From assembly GCF_003609605.1 (NCBI RefSeq), contig NZ_MCHY01000006.1:1-64000 (forward strand): a stretch of 64,000 nucleotides of DNA, in the 5' to 3' direction. A model generated the notes under the pieces. The model was given only the letters and a program-made list of their open reading frames with translations, was not told the DNA's origin and ran no database searches. The position numbers and the translations under genes were made by a program. Every line of letters begins with the position of its first letter. Position 1 is the first letter of the stretch. Below, piece by piece: positions 1 to 9,088 of the stretch. The DNA comes from Ammoniphilus oxalaticus (GTDB lineage: Bacteria; Bacillota; Bacilli; Aneurinibacillales; RAOX-1).

Positions 1-98
1 AGGAGAATCTCCGCTTAATTCCTTGGAATCCTCGATTCCCATGAGCATGTCGCCGGATTTCGTTCGCTTTCCCATTTTAGCAGGAGAATCTCCGCCTC
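1..98. repeat. Dispersed repeat, about 81-bp period, left-edge copy
   Basis: The block AGGAGAATCTCCGC occurs at 1-14 and again at 82-95, so the period is 81 bases. The first copy continues CTTAATT, the same extension found in the repeat at 11.3 kb. The 60 bases between the copies differ from the interior of the 11.3-kb repeat, so only the short palindromic core is shared. The element runs off the left edge and ends beside the stop codon of the subtilase gene. No T-run follows the short palindrome, so it is not an obvious terminator. Confidence 0.6.
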
Positions 99-1562
99 CT
101 ACCGTCCATACAGTGGACTTAATCGCAATTTAAATAAAAGACGCTCGGCCCAGGTAGGTTGTCGGTTTGAATTTGTTCGTGTCGGCGCTTCAGGTTCAAC
201 TATGTCATCTTCAACCTCAATATCTGTCGGGTCGGAGGCGATCTGCAACGCCTTGGATACATCGATTAAACCATAGCCGTATTCATCATCCCTGCCAGCT
301 CCAGTCACCTTTTGCGCGGATTGTTGGATGATCTTGCGTACTTGTTCATTTTTTAGACGCGGTTCAACTGACAAAATTAAGCCAGCGAGCCCGGCAACAT
401 GCGGACAGGCCATTGATGTGCCTGAGAGCGCCGCGTATTCGTTATATAGATAAGCGCTTGGGATGTCGACGCCTGGGGCGGCAATTTCCACGGTACCTCC
501 ATAGTTGGAAAATTCCGCTCGACGCGCTTGCTGATCCACAGCGGCAACACTGATGACCTCAGGATAAGCAGCCGGATAGCTTGGTTGGTTGCTGTTATCG
601 TTTCCAGACGCGGCGACAAGCACAATCCCTTTACTGTGGGCATAGCGAATCGAGTCTAACAAAATTCCTGATGGATGATAATTTCCGACGCTCATATTGA
701 TCACTTTTGCCCCGTGATCGGCAGCCCATCGAATGCCGCGCGCGATGTCAAAGGAAGTGCCCGTTCCTTCCGAGCCAATCGCTTTGATCGGCATAATTTT
801 ATTGTTCCAGCTGACCCCCGCGATACCTAGGTTGTTGTTCGTAGAAGCAGCAATGATCCCGGCCACATGGGAGCCGTGTCCGTTGTCATCCATCGGATCG
901 TTTTGGCCCGTTAGCACATTGTAACCTTTCACAAGCTGCCCTTGGAAATCCTGATGTTTTAAGTCGATGCCTGTATCGATGACAGCGATGATCACTTCTT
1001 CACTTCCGCGCGAAATGTCCCACGCTTTTTCCATGTTAATCATCGGCAGGTTCCACTGGTAACGTGTATAAAGCGGATCATTGGGCAGCAATCCTGTCGG
1101 GAAATCATTCGGCAATAGAAGAAAATTTGGTTCAGCAAATTCGACATCGTCGCGGCCGTTAAAGTAATTGATTAAATCGGTTTTACTTTTTGTCTTCGAT
1201 TTAAAGATCCAGTAGTTGTCCCACTGACGTTTTACTTTGCCGTTGATTTGTTGCTTAATTTCGTCCAGTTCCGTCTGATCCGGGTTTTTCACGAACTTTA
1301 CGGTCACTTCTCGTTTAATCGCGTGACTTTTTTCATTTTCGTTATGGTGAATCGTCATAATATGTGGACTGTGATTTAAACTTTCCACGGTCTGGCGGAC
1401 TTGATTAATGTAATTGATTTTCTCAGGAATGTTAATCGGTCCATCTTTCTTTTGTTGAACGGAAAGCTGGCGTTGTCCAGGTGTCGCATAGTTCCACGCG
1501 GGTGAGACGGCAACGATTGTTAGCATTAAGGCTGTAAAAAAGATCATGAAAGGGCGCAACAA
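99..1562 (-). CDS. Secreted S8 family serine peptidase (subtilase)
   Basis: This 487-residue protein has a signal-peptide-like N-terminus (residues 1-24), an I9-like propeptide region (about 83-150, ending VEFAEPNFLLLP) and a subtilisin catalytic domain. The triad is visible as Asp196 in VIDTGID, His229 in NGHGSHVAG and Ser383 in GTSMACPHVAG, with oxyanion Asn321 in AASGND. It should be an exported, self-processing protease. The last 40 or so residues after the domain are acidic and then basic (DIEVEDDIVEPEAP) and have no recognised fold. The gene is monocistronic and its stop codon abuts the left-edge repeat. Its precise substrate cannot be told from sequence. Confidence 0.93.
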   Translation of the reverse strand: MLRPFMIFFTALMLTIVAVSPAWNYATPGQRQLSVQQKKDGPINIPEKINYINQVRQTVESLNHSPHIMTIHHNENEKSHAIKREVTVKFVKNPDQTELDEIKQQINGKVKRQWDNYWIFKSKTKSKTDLINYFNGRDDVEFAEPNFLLLPNDFPTGLLPNDPLYTRYQWNLPMINMEKAWDISRGSEEVIIAVIDTGIDLKHQDFQGQLVKGYNVLTGQNDPMDDNGHGSHVAGIIAASTNNNLGIAGVSWNNKIMPIKAIGSEGTGTSFDIARGIRWAADHGAKVINMSVGNYHPSGILLDSIRYAHSKGIVLVAASGNDNSNQPSYPAAYPEVISVAAVDQQARRAEFSNYGGTVEIAAPGVDIPSAYLYNEYAALSGTSMACPHVAGLAGLILSVEPRLKNEQVRKIIQQSAQKVTGAGRDDEYGYGLIDVSKALQIASDPTDIEVEDDIVEPEAPTRTNSNRQPTWAERLLFKLRLSPLYGR

Positions 1563-1684
1563 ACATTCACCTCCACTTTACTGTCCATCTTGTCTTAGGA
1601 TGAGGTAAACGATGCTTTTTCATAAAGGAGTTTGCTGCCAATTGAATATCTCATGACCGTGGTCGCGATTGTTTGCGCCTATAT

Positions 1685-1728
1685 AATAAAAAAACAGCCT
1701 CTCTGCAGTTAAGCAGAAAGACTGTTTT
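1685..1728 (-). terminator. Intrinsic terminator after the metallophosphoesterase
   Basis: On the minus strand CAGTCTTTCTGC pairs with GCAGAGAGGCTG with mismatches, and the stem is followed by a run of seven T. It lies directly after the stop codon of the gene at 1727-2542. Confidence 0.8.
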
Positions 1729-2542
1729 AATTTTTAGGAACAAGTGTATGCAACGTAATTTCCGGTTTGGAACGCAAGCGGATGTTAAACCCGGTTTGCC
1801 CTAAGCCTTCACTTATATAAAAAGCTTTATTTTCATGGTAATGCAATCCTTTGATCATCTTCATTCTTGGAAGTTTCCCCATTTTAACGAGATGATACGC
1901 TTTGGGGTAATGAATTTGTCCGCCATGAAAATGACCGCTAAGTAAATAGTGATAATGATATTCCCTCATTTTGAGCACAATATTAGGGTCGTGTGTCAAA
2001 ACGAGATTGAGCCCTTGGCAGCAAACGCCTGTAAACGATTTTTCAACGCGACTGCGGCCGGAATGATTGTCATCGATTCCAATGATATTGATCTTTTTGC
2101 CCATATGTTCAATTTGGATGTGTTCATTGAATAACAAGTGACAACCCCGTCGTTCGAGTTCTTCAGTCAGACGGAAAAAGTCTTTGGCCTTTAAAACATA
2201 ATCATGGTTTCCAAAAACAACATAAATGCCGTGTTGCGTTGGAATTTCCTTTAATTTGTCAATGTAATTTAAAAATTTAGGGATGCTTCTCGCGCGATCT
2301 AAGTAATCCCCCGTTAAAGCGATCAAGTCAATGTCTTCGTGTTCGAGTTTTTCGACCAAATGGGACGGTGAGATTGATAAATTTTCCATGTGTAAATCGG
2401 ACAGATGCAGCACATGAAGTTGAGCATCCCAATCCTTTTCATGTATAGGAAGGGTGACACGCGTAAAAACAGCTTTCCTTGTGTTCCAATGAGCGTAAAA
2501 GAGACCGAAACCTAGCGCAATAAAGCAGATGACATAAACCAT
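1727..2542 (-). CDS. Membrane-anchored calcineurin-like metallophosphoesterase
   Basis: This 271-residue protein has an N-terminal hydrophobic segment (residues 1-20) and then the five metal-site motifs of the calcineurin superfamily: LSDLH (Asp49, His51), GDYLD, GNHD, LTHDP and GHFHGG. Length and order match the YkuE/YaeI type found in Bacillales, which are thought to act at the cell surface on phosphoesters. The substrate is unknown. It begins with ATG and the SD-like GTGAGG upstream, and ends in a strong terminator, so it is probably a single-gene unit. Confidence 0.9.
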   Translation of the reverse strand: MVYVICFIALGFGLFYAHWNTRKAVFTRVTLPIHEKDWDAQLHVLHLSDLHMENLSISPSHLVEKLEHEDIDLIALTGDYLDRARSIPKFLNYIDKLKEIPTQHGIYVVFGNHDYVLKAKDFFRLTEELERRGCHLLFNEHIQIEHMGKKINIIGIDDNHSGRSRVEKSFTGVCCQGLNLVLTHDPNIVLKMREYHYHYLLSGHFHGGQIHYPKAYHLVKMGKLPRMKMIKGLHYHENKAFYISEGLGQTGFNIRLRSKPEITLHTLVPKN

Positions 2543-2652
2543 TATAGAGCCTCACTCTTTCTATACACTTAGATAACTCTATTATATAAGAGATGCCCCT
2601 TTTCTTGAAGCCTAAATAAATGGAATTTGCCTGATTGTAACAATTTATTTTA

Positions 2653-3570
2653 TTAAAGGAAAAGATCGCTTGATAAATAGCGTTCGCCCGTATCTGGAGC
2701 AATGCAGACGACACGACTTCCTGCCCCGAGTTCTCGGGCGACAAGCAGCGCGGCGTAGGCGGCGGCTCCAGCCGAAGGACCGACAAGGATGCCTTCTTTG
2801 CTTGCCAAATCGCGTGTCGTTCTGATCGCGTCCTCATCGCTAATTTGAAAAATGCGATCATAAATTTCAACATTTAAAATTTCTGGAATAAAGCCGGGGC
2901 TCGTTCCGACCAGCTTATGCGAGCCAGGCTCACCGCCCGATAGAACAGGAGATCCCTTCGGTTCAACAACATAAACGTTAATGCCTGGAATCATTTCTTT
3001 CAACACCTCGCCTGTTCCCGTCAATGTCCCGCCCGTTCCCGCCGTGGCGACAAAAGCATCGAGTTTACCTGATGTTTGTTCGATAATTTCTAATGCGGTT
3101 GTTTGGCGGTGGATTTCTGGGTTGGCTGCGTTTAAAAATTGTTGCGGCATGAAACTGTTGGGAATTTCGCGGACCAATTCCTCGGCCTTGCGGATCGAGC
3201 CAGGCATGCGTTCGTCCCCAGGCGTTAACACGACCTCGGCTCCATACGCTTTTAAAATATTAATTCTTTCTTTCGTCATCGTATCGGGCATGACCAAAAT
3301 CGCTTTATACCCGCGGGCCGCCGCATTCATTGCTAATCCGATTCCTGTATTTCCACTCGTTGGTTCAATAATTGTACTGCCAGGTTTGAGTAGCCCCGCC
3401 TGTTCAGCGACAACAATCATGTGATAAGCGGCTCGATCTTTGACGCTTCCGCTTGGATTAAATTTTTCTAACTTGATAAGCACCTCTCCGTCCGCAGGTC
3501 CGACTAATCGATTCAAGCGAACGATCGGTGTGCGTCCAATTAACTCAGAAATACTTTGCGCAACACGCAT
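2653..3570 (-). CDS. cysK: Cysteine synthase (O-acetylserine sulfhydrylase)
   Basis: This PLP enzyme makes L-cysteine from O-acetylserine and sulfide in the cytoplasm. The 305-residue length and motifs fit CysK: the PLP lysine Lys44 in PSGSVKDRA, the substrate loop TSGNTGIG near residue 70, and the PLP-phosphate loop TAGTGGTLTGTG. The start follows AGGAGGG. The leader contains the AT-rich stretch CATACTAATTCAATAGGAAT, which could be a sulfur-regulon (CymR-like) operator. That is only a resemblance. No S-box or T-box was seen. Confidence 0.96.
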   Translation of the reverse strand: MRVAQSISELIGRTPIVRLNRLVGPADGEVLIKLEKFNPSGSVKDRAAYHMIVVAEQAGLLKPGSTIIEPTSGNTGIGLAMNAAARGYKAILVMPDTMTKERINILKAYGAEVVLTPGDERMPGSIRKAEELVREIPNSFMPQQFLNAANPEIHRQTTALEIIEQTSGKLDAFVATAGTGGTLTGTGEVLKEMIPGINVYVVEPKGSPVLSGGEPGSHKLVGTSPGFIPEILNVEIYDRIFQISDEDAIRTTRDLASKEGILVGPSAGAAAYAALLVARELGAGSRVVCIAPDTGERYLSSDLFL

Positions 3571-3848
3571 TTGAAACCCTCCTATCTTCCTATTTCAATC
3601 TCTCCAGTCCCCTGTTTGAAGGGGCAAGTCTGGGGTGTGAAAATTAATTCCTATTGAATTAGTATGGTTTAAATAACATCATACGGATTTTGCTCCGCGC
3701 TTGTCAATTAAAAAATGAGTGTCGTAAGAAAGAAAAAAGAAGGAATTTATCGATTTATGGCGAAAGTTCTAACTATTAACTAATTATACAAAGGCGTCCA
3801 ACAAGTGACGTTTAAGAAGTAGAATAGATAAGGTGGGCCATATAAACG

Positions 3849-4391
3849 ATGGAAGAACATCAAAATAAAATGACATCGGATCTTCACATTACGATGAATA
3901 TAATTCGCGCGATGTACAAGATCATGGAAGAGGATTGGACGAGGCAAGCAAAACGATATGACTTGACTTCTCCGCAACAACATCTTCTCTCGGTTTTGCA
4001 TTTTCATGATGGGAGCACGATTACTGAAATAGCCAACCTAGGGCTATGGCACATTTCAACCGCGATGCATTTAATTGACAGAGTCGAAGAGAAGGGCCTC
4101 GTTCGCAAAGAACGGCTCCGTCACGATAAGCGGGCTTCACGGGTGTTCCTCACGGAAAAAGGACAGGGGCTCCGTGAAAAAATGGCTCATGAGGATCTGG
4201 TTCAAAGTCGGTTGCTCGCGGCGGTGATTAAAAAGCGAGATGAACATGGGTTTGCGTTAGGCAGCTTGAGGGACTTTGGGTTAGCGGTAGCTCAGGAGCT
4301 GTACGGGAAGGGATATGTTGACTATCTTGAAAAGTCCTCGCGGATGATCGATGCGGAATTGGCGCAACAACTTGAAGTAAATAAAAAATAG
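3849..4391 (+). CDS. MarR family regulator, Hpr/ScoC-like
   Basis: This 180-residue protein has a winged-helix region at about 40-115 (ITEIANLGLWHISTAMHLIDRVEEKGLV and the basic wing RLRHDKRASRVFLTEKG). The segment around LTSPQQHLL and the HxSTA recognition helix resemble Hpr/ScoC of B. subtilis, a transition-state repressor of protease and sporulation genes, more than generic MarR proteins. The start follows AAGGTGG. It is a single gene facing a TPR gene across a shared hairpin. The regulon cannot be inferred from the window, although a subtilase gene lies 2.3 kb away. Confidence 0.82.
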   Translation: MEEHQNKMTSDLHITMNIIRAMYKIMEEDWTRQAKRYDLTSPQQHLLSVLHFHDGSTITEIANLGLWHISTAMHLIDRVEEKGLVRKERLRHDKRASRVFLTEKGQGLREKMAHEDLVQSRLLAAVIKKRDEHGFALGSLRDFGLAVAQELYGKGYVDYLEKSSRMIDAELAQQLEVNKK

Positions 4392-4396
4392 AATTA

Positions 4397-4420
4397 GGGG
4401 TACTCCTCAAAAAGTACCCC
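4397..4420. terminator. Convergent-gene hairpin
   Basis: GGGGTACT and AGTACCCC form a perfect 8-bp stem with an 8-base loop. The flanking T-run is poor. It sits in the 36-base gap between two convergent genes, so it probably ends both transcripts. Confidence 0.6.
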
Positions 4421-4427
4421 CGTTGCT

Positions 4428-5105
4428 TTACGCTGTTTTGGTTAATTGTCCAATTCGTTGCTCTATTTCGTACATAATGAAACAAATGGAAGCATACGAT
4501 TTCTTGTTCTTTGCTTGGTGGAAAAGTTTCACCGCTTTTTTAGGATTCCCCTTGGCCGCTTCGATTTCCGCTCGGCAGGTGAGCAAGGTCGGCGAGCTCT
4601 CTTTTTCCATTCGAGATAATTGAGAAAACGCCTCAATCGCTTGACCGACTTCGCCAATTCGGGCGAAATTGCAAGAAATCAAGGCAAGGATATGCGGGGT
4701 TGAAGGCGCCTTTTCATAAAGACGCAACGCAATTTCGAGTGATTCTCGGTGGCTGCCTTTGTAATATAGAAGCCAGGAAAGATGGTTGAAAAAGAAGTTG
4801 CGAATGACTCGGTTTTGCATGCCGTGTGATTTGAGCACTTGTTGAATTCCTTCTAACAGATACTTCTCTGCATCGTCATACGCCCCATCCATCATTTCGC
4901 ATGTGGCTTTATCCAATAAACCGACCGCTGTTTTGTTCTTCTTATACGATCGCAGCAATAGTTTATTAACGAGTTTCGGGCGCTGTTTAACAAGATAGCA
5001 AAAATAATGGTATCGAAAAGGAAAATGAAACCGAATGAAAGCGATCGCTGTCATCGCAATGACACCAATCACAACAGATAAAGGGGATAACTCCAAAAGT
5101 CCCAT
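4428..5105 (-). CDS. Membrane-anchored TPR-like protein
   Basis: This 225-residue protein starts with a hydrophobic segment (about residues 7-28) and continues as helical repeats such as LLEGIQQVLKSHGMQNRVI and IEAFSQLSRMEKESSPTLLTCRAEIEAAKGNPKKAVKLFHQAK. These have the small-residue spacing of tetratricopeptide repeats. No enzymatic motif is visible. It is probably a membrane-attached scaffold of unknown role. The start follows GAGG and the gene stands alone. Confidence 0.7.
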   Translation of the reverse strand: MGLLELSPLSVVIGVIAMTAIAFIRFHFPFRYHYFCYLVKQRPKLVNKLLLRSYKKNKTAVGLLDKATCEMMDGAYDDAEKYLLEGIQQVLKSHGMQNRVIRNFFFNHLSWLLYYKGSHRESLEIALRLYEKAPSTPHILALISCNFARIGEVGQAIEAFSQLSRMEKESSPTLLTCRAEIEAAKGNPKKAVKLFHQAKNKKSYASICFIMYEIEQRIGQLTKTA

Positions 5106-5365
5106 AGCAAAACCTCGCTTATTTTATCATTCTATCATCCAGTATAGCGCATTGTCATTTATATGAAAATGGACCGAACGGGGCTTGGGCGGTTGTTGTA
5201 AGCGGCGCCAATCGTGTGGTTTAACTTGGCTAGTTGGCAACTTCATTGTATGCATGGACAAACCAAAACATGTCTGGATCTCTCGTCGACGACTGTTTTC
5301 GGCGCGTAGTTTCATATTATAATAAAAAGACAATAAAAAAGAAAAGAAAGTTGGGGTTACGCGGG

Positions 5366-6898
5366 ATGGAACAATTTAAAGAGAGTGTGTATCAATTAAT
5401 TGTGGAGACATCGACAAATTTACCGCCGGACGTAAGAAGGGCGATTGTGAAGGCGCAGCAACAAGAGGACGCGGGCACTCGAGCCGCATTGTCATTGTCG
5501 ACGATCGCGGGCAATATTGAGACGGCGGAAGTCAATCAATCTCCGATTTGTCAAGATACAGGGATGCCCACGTTTGAAATTAAAACGCCTGTTGCTACAA
5601 ACCAGCTAGAAATGAAACAGGTTATTGAAGAGGCGATTGCTCTCGCCACAAAAAACGGAATACTACGGCCCAATTCGGTTGATTCGTTAACAGGGGAAAA
5701 TACGGGTAACAACTTAGGACCTGGAGCGCCGGTGTTTCACTTTGAACAATGGGAAAAAGACGAAATTGAACTAAGACTCATTTTAAAAGGGGGCGGCTGC
5801 GAGAACAAAAACATTCAATATAGTCTGCCTTGTGAGTTGGAAGGCATCGGACGGGCGAGTCGTGATTTGGACGGGATTAGAAAATGTATTTTGCATAGTG
5901 TTTATCAAGCGCAAGGACAGGGGTGTTCCGCTGGCTTTATCGGCGTCGGGGTTGGCGGTGATCGAACGACGGGTTACGCGTTGGCAAAAGAACAATTGTT
6001 CCGAACGGTCGATGATGTCAATCCAATTGAATCGTTAGCGAAATTAGAAGATTATATTATGGAAAAAGCGAATGAGCTCGGCATTGGCACGATGGGCTTT
6101 GGCGGGCAAGCGACTTTATTAGGCTGTAAAGTTGGCGTTTTGAACCGTTTGCCTGCGAGCTTTTTTGTCTCTGTCGCTTACAATTGCTGGGCTTATCGTC
6201 GACAAGGAATTACGGTTGATCCGCAATCGGGTTTGATTAAGGCATGGTTGTACAAAGATGGTGAAGTGAAAATGTCGACTGGGACAGACCAGCAGGCTGC
6301 CAATGGGCGCGAGCGCAAGGAAGTGATTGAACTAGAAGCGCCGATTACCGAGGAAAAAATTCGTTCATTAGAAGTGGGCGATGTTGTCATGATTAACGGT
6401 CCGATGTATACGGGACGCGACGCTTTGCACAAGCACCTGACCGAAAATGATTCGCCTGTTGACCTCAATGGCGGGGTGCTTTATCATTGCGGCCCTGTGA
6501 TGTTGAAAGATGACAAGGACGAGTGGCAAGTGAAGGCGGCGGGTCCAACGACGAGTATTCGCGAGGAGCCATACCAAGCGGACCTAATTAAGAAATTTGG
6601 CATCCGCGCTGTGATTGGCAAAGGCGGGATGGGGGCGAGAACGCTTGCGGCGCTTAAAGAACATGGCGGTGTTTATTTGAATGCGATCGGCGGCGCGGCG
6701 CAGTATTATGCTCAATGTATCGAAAAAGTGGAAGGTGTCGATTTCCTTGAATTCGGAATCCCAGAAGCGATGTGGCATTTGCGTGTGAAAGGATTTACAG
6801 CGATTGTGACAATGGATGCCAATGGCAACAGTCTACACGCGGATGTGGAAAAGAGTTCACTCGAAAAACTAGCTGATTTAAGAGATCCCGTCTTTTAA
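5366..6898 (+). CDS. fumA: Fumarate hydratase class I (4Fe-4S)
   Basis: This enzyme converts fumarate and malate in the TCA cycle using an oxygen-sensitive 4Fe-4S cluster. The 510-residue product carries the alpha and beta parts in one chain. Cysteines at about 62 (ICQDTGMP), 187 (GQGCSAGF) and 274 (AYNCWAY) fit the spacing of cluster ligands in class I fumarases. I chose the ATG at 5366 because its product starts at the conserved N-terminus (MEQFKESVY). The frame is open upstream to 5234 but those 44 codons look unlike coding sequence. The gene ends in a long perfect hairpin and stands alone. Confidence 0.93.
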   Translation: MEQFKESVYQLIVETSTNLPPDVRRAIVKAQQQEDAGTRAALSLSTIAGNIETAEVNQSPICQDTGMPTFEIKTPVATNQLEMKQVIEEAIALATKNGILRPNSVDSLTGENTGNNLGPGAPVFHFEQWEKDEIELRLILKGGGCENKNIQYSLPCELEGIGRASRDLDGIRKCILHSVYQAQGQGCSAGFIGVGVGGDRTTGYALAKEQLFRTVDDVNPIESLAKLEDYIMEKANELGIGTMGFGGQATLLGCKVGVLNRLPASFFVSVAYNCWAYRRQGITVDPQSGLIKAWLYKDGEVKMSTGTDQQAANGRERKEVIELEAPITEEKIRSLEVGDVVMINGPMYTGRDALHKHLTENDSPVDLNGGVLYHCGPVMLKDDKDEWQVKAAGPTTSIREEPYQADLIKKFGIRAVIGKGGMGARTLAALKEHGGVYLNAIGGAAQYYAQCIEKVEGVDFLEFGIPEAMWHLRVKGFTAIVTMDANGNSLHADVEKSSLEKLADLRDPVF

Positions 6899-6905
6899 GT
6901 TTTAT

Positions 6906-6950
6906 GATGTCTAGAAAGTTGGCGCGGACCGACTTTCTAGACATCTTTTT
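6906..6950 (+). terminator. Intrinsic terminator after fumarase
   Basis: GATGTCTAGAAAGTTGG pairs with CCGACTTTCTAGACATC around a 6-base loop and is followed by five T. The arm sequence recurs in two other terminators of this window (47952-47995 and 59142-59197). Confidence 0.93.
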
Positions 6951-6969
6951 AATTTGAATGGCGGGCTGT

Positions 6970-7236
6970 TTATTGTTGCTTCAATTGTTCTTGGGCGAGT
7001 CGGACCATTTCTTTGACCATCGAACCGCCAATTTTACCGCCGATCTTCCCAGCGTCTTTTGACTCAAGGTGTCCGTTGTACCCTTTTTGCAAGGGAATCC
7101 CTAAACTTTGCGCCACTTCGTATTTCAACTCTGCCGGGTTGTCCGTTTGATAACCTTCTTTTTTCATGACATTCGTTTTAAAACGATCCATCGCTTGGCG
7201 GGCCTTGGGAACAAGTAACCGATTGCGTGAAGCCAT
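6970..7236 (-). CDS. Small acid-soluble spore protein, alpha/beta type
   Basis: SASPs coat and protect DNA in dormant spores and are degraded by the GPR protease at germination. The C-terminal half has the family signature: LKYEVAQSLGIPL, which includes the GPR cleavage site at Glu-Val, and GGKIGGSMVKEMVRLAQEQL. At 88 residues it is somewhat longer than classical B. subtilis SASPs because of an N-terminal MASRNRLLVPKARQAMDRFK segment, as in several other Bacillales. It should be expressed in the forespore (sigma G). I could not define the promoter with confidence. Confidence 0.93.
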   Translation of the reverse strand: MASRNRLLVPKARQAMDRFKTNVMKKEGYQTDNPAELKYEVAQSLGIPLQKGYNGHLESKDAGKIGGKIGGSMVKEMVRLAQEQLKQQ

Positions 7237-7377
7237 CTATGCATCCCTCCTTGTCAGCAAGCTTATCTGTAGTTTGTCCTATTCTGGCTAAAATCCAAAT
7301 TGGCGACAGATTGAAATTAACGGGAAGGAATGGGATACTATATTATGGGAAAAGATTCCGAAATGGAGGAATGACGA

Positions 7378-8445
7378 GTGGATTGGCAAATGGATTTATT
7401 TAAAACGTTAACAGAAGCGCCAGGAGCTCCAGGTTTTGAGGGGCCGGTTCGCGAAATTATGGAAGAACATTTAACACAGTATTCAGAGAAACTGATCTAT
7501 GATAATTTAGGTAGCGTGTTTGGGGTCAAAACGGGGGATGCTTCGGGGCCGCGCATTATGGTGGCGGGTCATATGGATGAGGTTGCGTTCATGGTGAAGC
7601 GAATCAATGAACAAGGTTTTATTCAATTTCAAACGCTTGGCGGTTGGTGGAGTCAAGTTCTGTTGGCTCAACGCGTCGAAGTGATGACGGACAATGGACC
7701 GTTGCCAGGTGTGATTGGATCGATTCCACCTCACGTGTTGGACGAACAAGCGAGAAGAAAACCGATGCAAATAAACAAGATGTTTATCGATATTGGCGCG
7801 GATAGTAAAGAACATGCGGAGCAACTCGGAGTCAAACCGGGTCAGCCGATCATTCCCGTTTGTCCGTTTACGGTCATGGCGGACGATCAAAAGCTACTGG
7901 CCAAAGCATGGGACAATCGATACGGTTGCGCTTTGAGCATTGAATTGTTAAGAGAGATTCAAAACGTACCTCATCCCAACCTCATTTTCTCTGGAGCGAC
8001 GGTTCAAGAAGAAGTCGGGTTAAGAGGAGCGGCAACGTCAGCCAATTTGTTGGACCCTGACTTGTTTATCGGTCTCGACGCTAGCGCGGCGGGGGACATT
8101 CCTGGTCTGACGGAAGGCATGGGGAAATTAGGCGGCGGCTTACTCATGAGAATCTACGATCGAACAATGATCACTCACCCTGGATTAAGGGATTATGTGA
8201 TTGATCTGTGTGAGGCGGAAGGAATTAAGTATCAGTTCTTTGTTTCGATGGGCGGGACAGATGCTGGCCGCGTTCACACTTCAGGACAAGGGGTTCCGTC
8301 GATTGTGATCGGTATTCCCGCGCGTTACATTCACAGTCATACGTCGATTATTCACAAGGATGATTATGAAGCGGCGAAAAAATTGTTGCTGTCGTTAGTG
8401 AAAAAGATGGATCAGACGACGTTGCAACAAATCAAACAAAGGTAG
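7378..8445 (+). CDS. M42 family metalloaminopeptidase
   Basis: This cytoplasmic, dodecamer-forming aminopeptidase family trims peptides. The 355-residue product shows the two-metal ligands: His65 and Asp67 (AGHMDE), Asp179 (WDNRYG), catalytic Glu211 and Glu212 (QEEVGLRG), Asp234 (GLDAS) and His319 (YIHSHTS). The start is GTG, 8 bases after GGAGG. A nearby ATG four codons later is also possible. It is followed after 9 bases by an unknown gene, so the two are probably cotranscribed. Substrate preference (glutamyl or leucyl) is not visible. Confidence 0.93.
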   Translation: MDWQMDLFKTLTEAPGAPGFEGPVREIMEEHLTQYSEKLIYDNLGSVFGVKTGDASGPRIMVAGHMDEVAFMVKRINEQGFIQFQTLGGWWSQVLLAQRVEVMTDNGPLPGVIGSIPPHVLDEQARRKPMQINKMFIDIGADSKEHAEQLGVKPGQPIIPVCPFTVMADDQKLLAKAWDNRYGCALSIELLREIQNVPHPNLIFSGATVQEEVGLRGAATSANLLDPDLFIGLDASAAGDIPGLTEGMGKLGGGLLMRIYDRTMITHPGLRDYVIDLCEAEGIKYQFFVSMGGTDAGRVHTSGQGVPSIVIGIPARYIHSHTSIIHKDDYEAAKKLLLSLVKKMDQTTLQQIKQR

Positions 8446-8454
8446 GAATCAAGC

Positions 8455-8961
8455 GTGCAACATCACCTTTATTTACTTAAAAACGAAGCGAGCGATACGC
8501 TTACGACCTATACATACCGATTTGATGATCACACCTTTTCTCCCGCAAATCAAGTGTTGACCCGTCTGTTTAGACAGATGATATTGGCGGTGGAATCGGA
8601 GTTGACCCTTTTGGAAGCAGAGTATATAGATCACCAGATGGTTCAGTTGGTCGGTCTGAAGCGCGCTCAGGAAATTTTGGCTTTACTCGGGGCAAACAAA
8701 CAAAACATCGTTGAAAATAAAAAGGAGAACATCGTGTTAAGCCGCAGCTTCCGCGTCCCCTTAACGGCTGAGGCTCTCCACTATTTTAAACGTATCCAAG
8801 ATCTTGAAGAATTAAGCGCCTATCGTCTTTGCTCGGATCAGACTGTAAAGGTAGAGGTGTATTTCGCGAAAGAGATGAAGGCCTCATTTACAGGGCAAGA
8901 AGAGGAGAGATTCCTTCAATTGATCGCAGATGAATCGCTACCAATTCGGGTGCTTAGTTAA
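8455..8961 (+). CDS. Hypothetical protein
   Basis: This 168-residue soluble protein is not recognised. It starts with GTG. Its Shine-Dalgarno sequence, GGTAGGA, overlaps the stop codon of the aminopeptidase gene, which suggests translational coupling. The middle is helical (LTRLFRQMILAVESELTLLEAEYIDHQMVQLVGLKRAQEIL) and the C-terminal third looks alpha/beta. There is no signal peptide, membrane segment or cysteine pair. A strong terminator follows, closing a two-gene operon. Confidence 0.75.
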   Translation: MQHHLYLLKNEASDTLTTYTYRFDDHTFSPANQVLTRLFRQMILAVESELTLLEAEYIDHQMVQLVGLKRAQEILALLGANKQNIVENKKENIVLSRSFRVPLTAEALHYFKRIQDLEELSAYRLCSDQTVKVEVYFAKEMKASFTGQEEERFLQLIADESLPIRVLS

Positions 8962-8997
8962 GTTTACGCATTACGTCGCGGCGAAAACGATAGGAAG

Positions 8998-9029
8998 GAC
9001 CTGAGTGTTAAAGCTCGGGTCTTCTTTTC
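8998..9029 (+). terminator. Intrinsic terminator of the M42 operon
   Basis: GACCTGAG pairs with CTCGGGTC (one G-T pair) around an 8-base loop, followed by TTCTTTTC. Confidence 0.8.
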
Positions 9030-9088
9030 GTTCATAGAATGTGATAAACTAGGAAATATGAGTAACGGAATCGAGGGGGGAATAAACA

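Noticed and set aside
733-924. Open frames antisense to the subtilase and many similar antisense frames across the window
   Set aside because: They mirror the codon structure of strong genes, lack SD sequences and show no family motifs.
3571-3848. S-box or T-box riboswitch upstream of cysK
   Set aside because: Neither the conserved T-box sequence nor SAM-aptamer motifs are present; only a weak hairpin.
5234-5365. N-terminal extension of fumarase
   Set aside because: Composition is unlike coding sequence, it overlaps the likely promoter region, and the family N-terminus begins at 5366.
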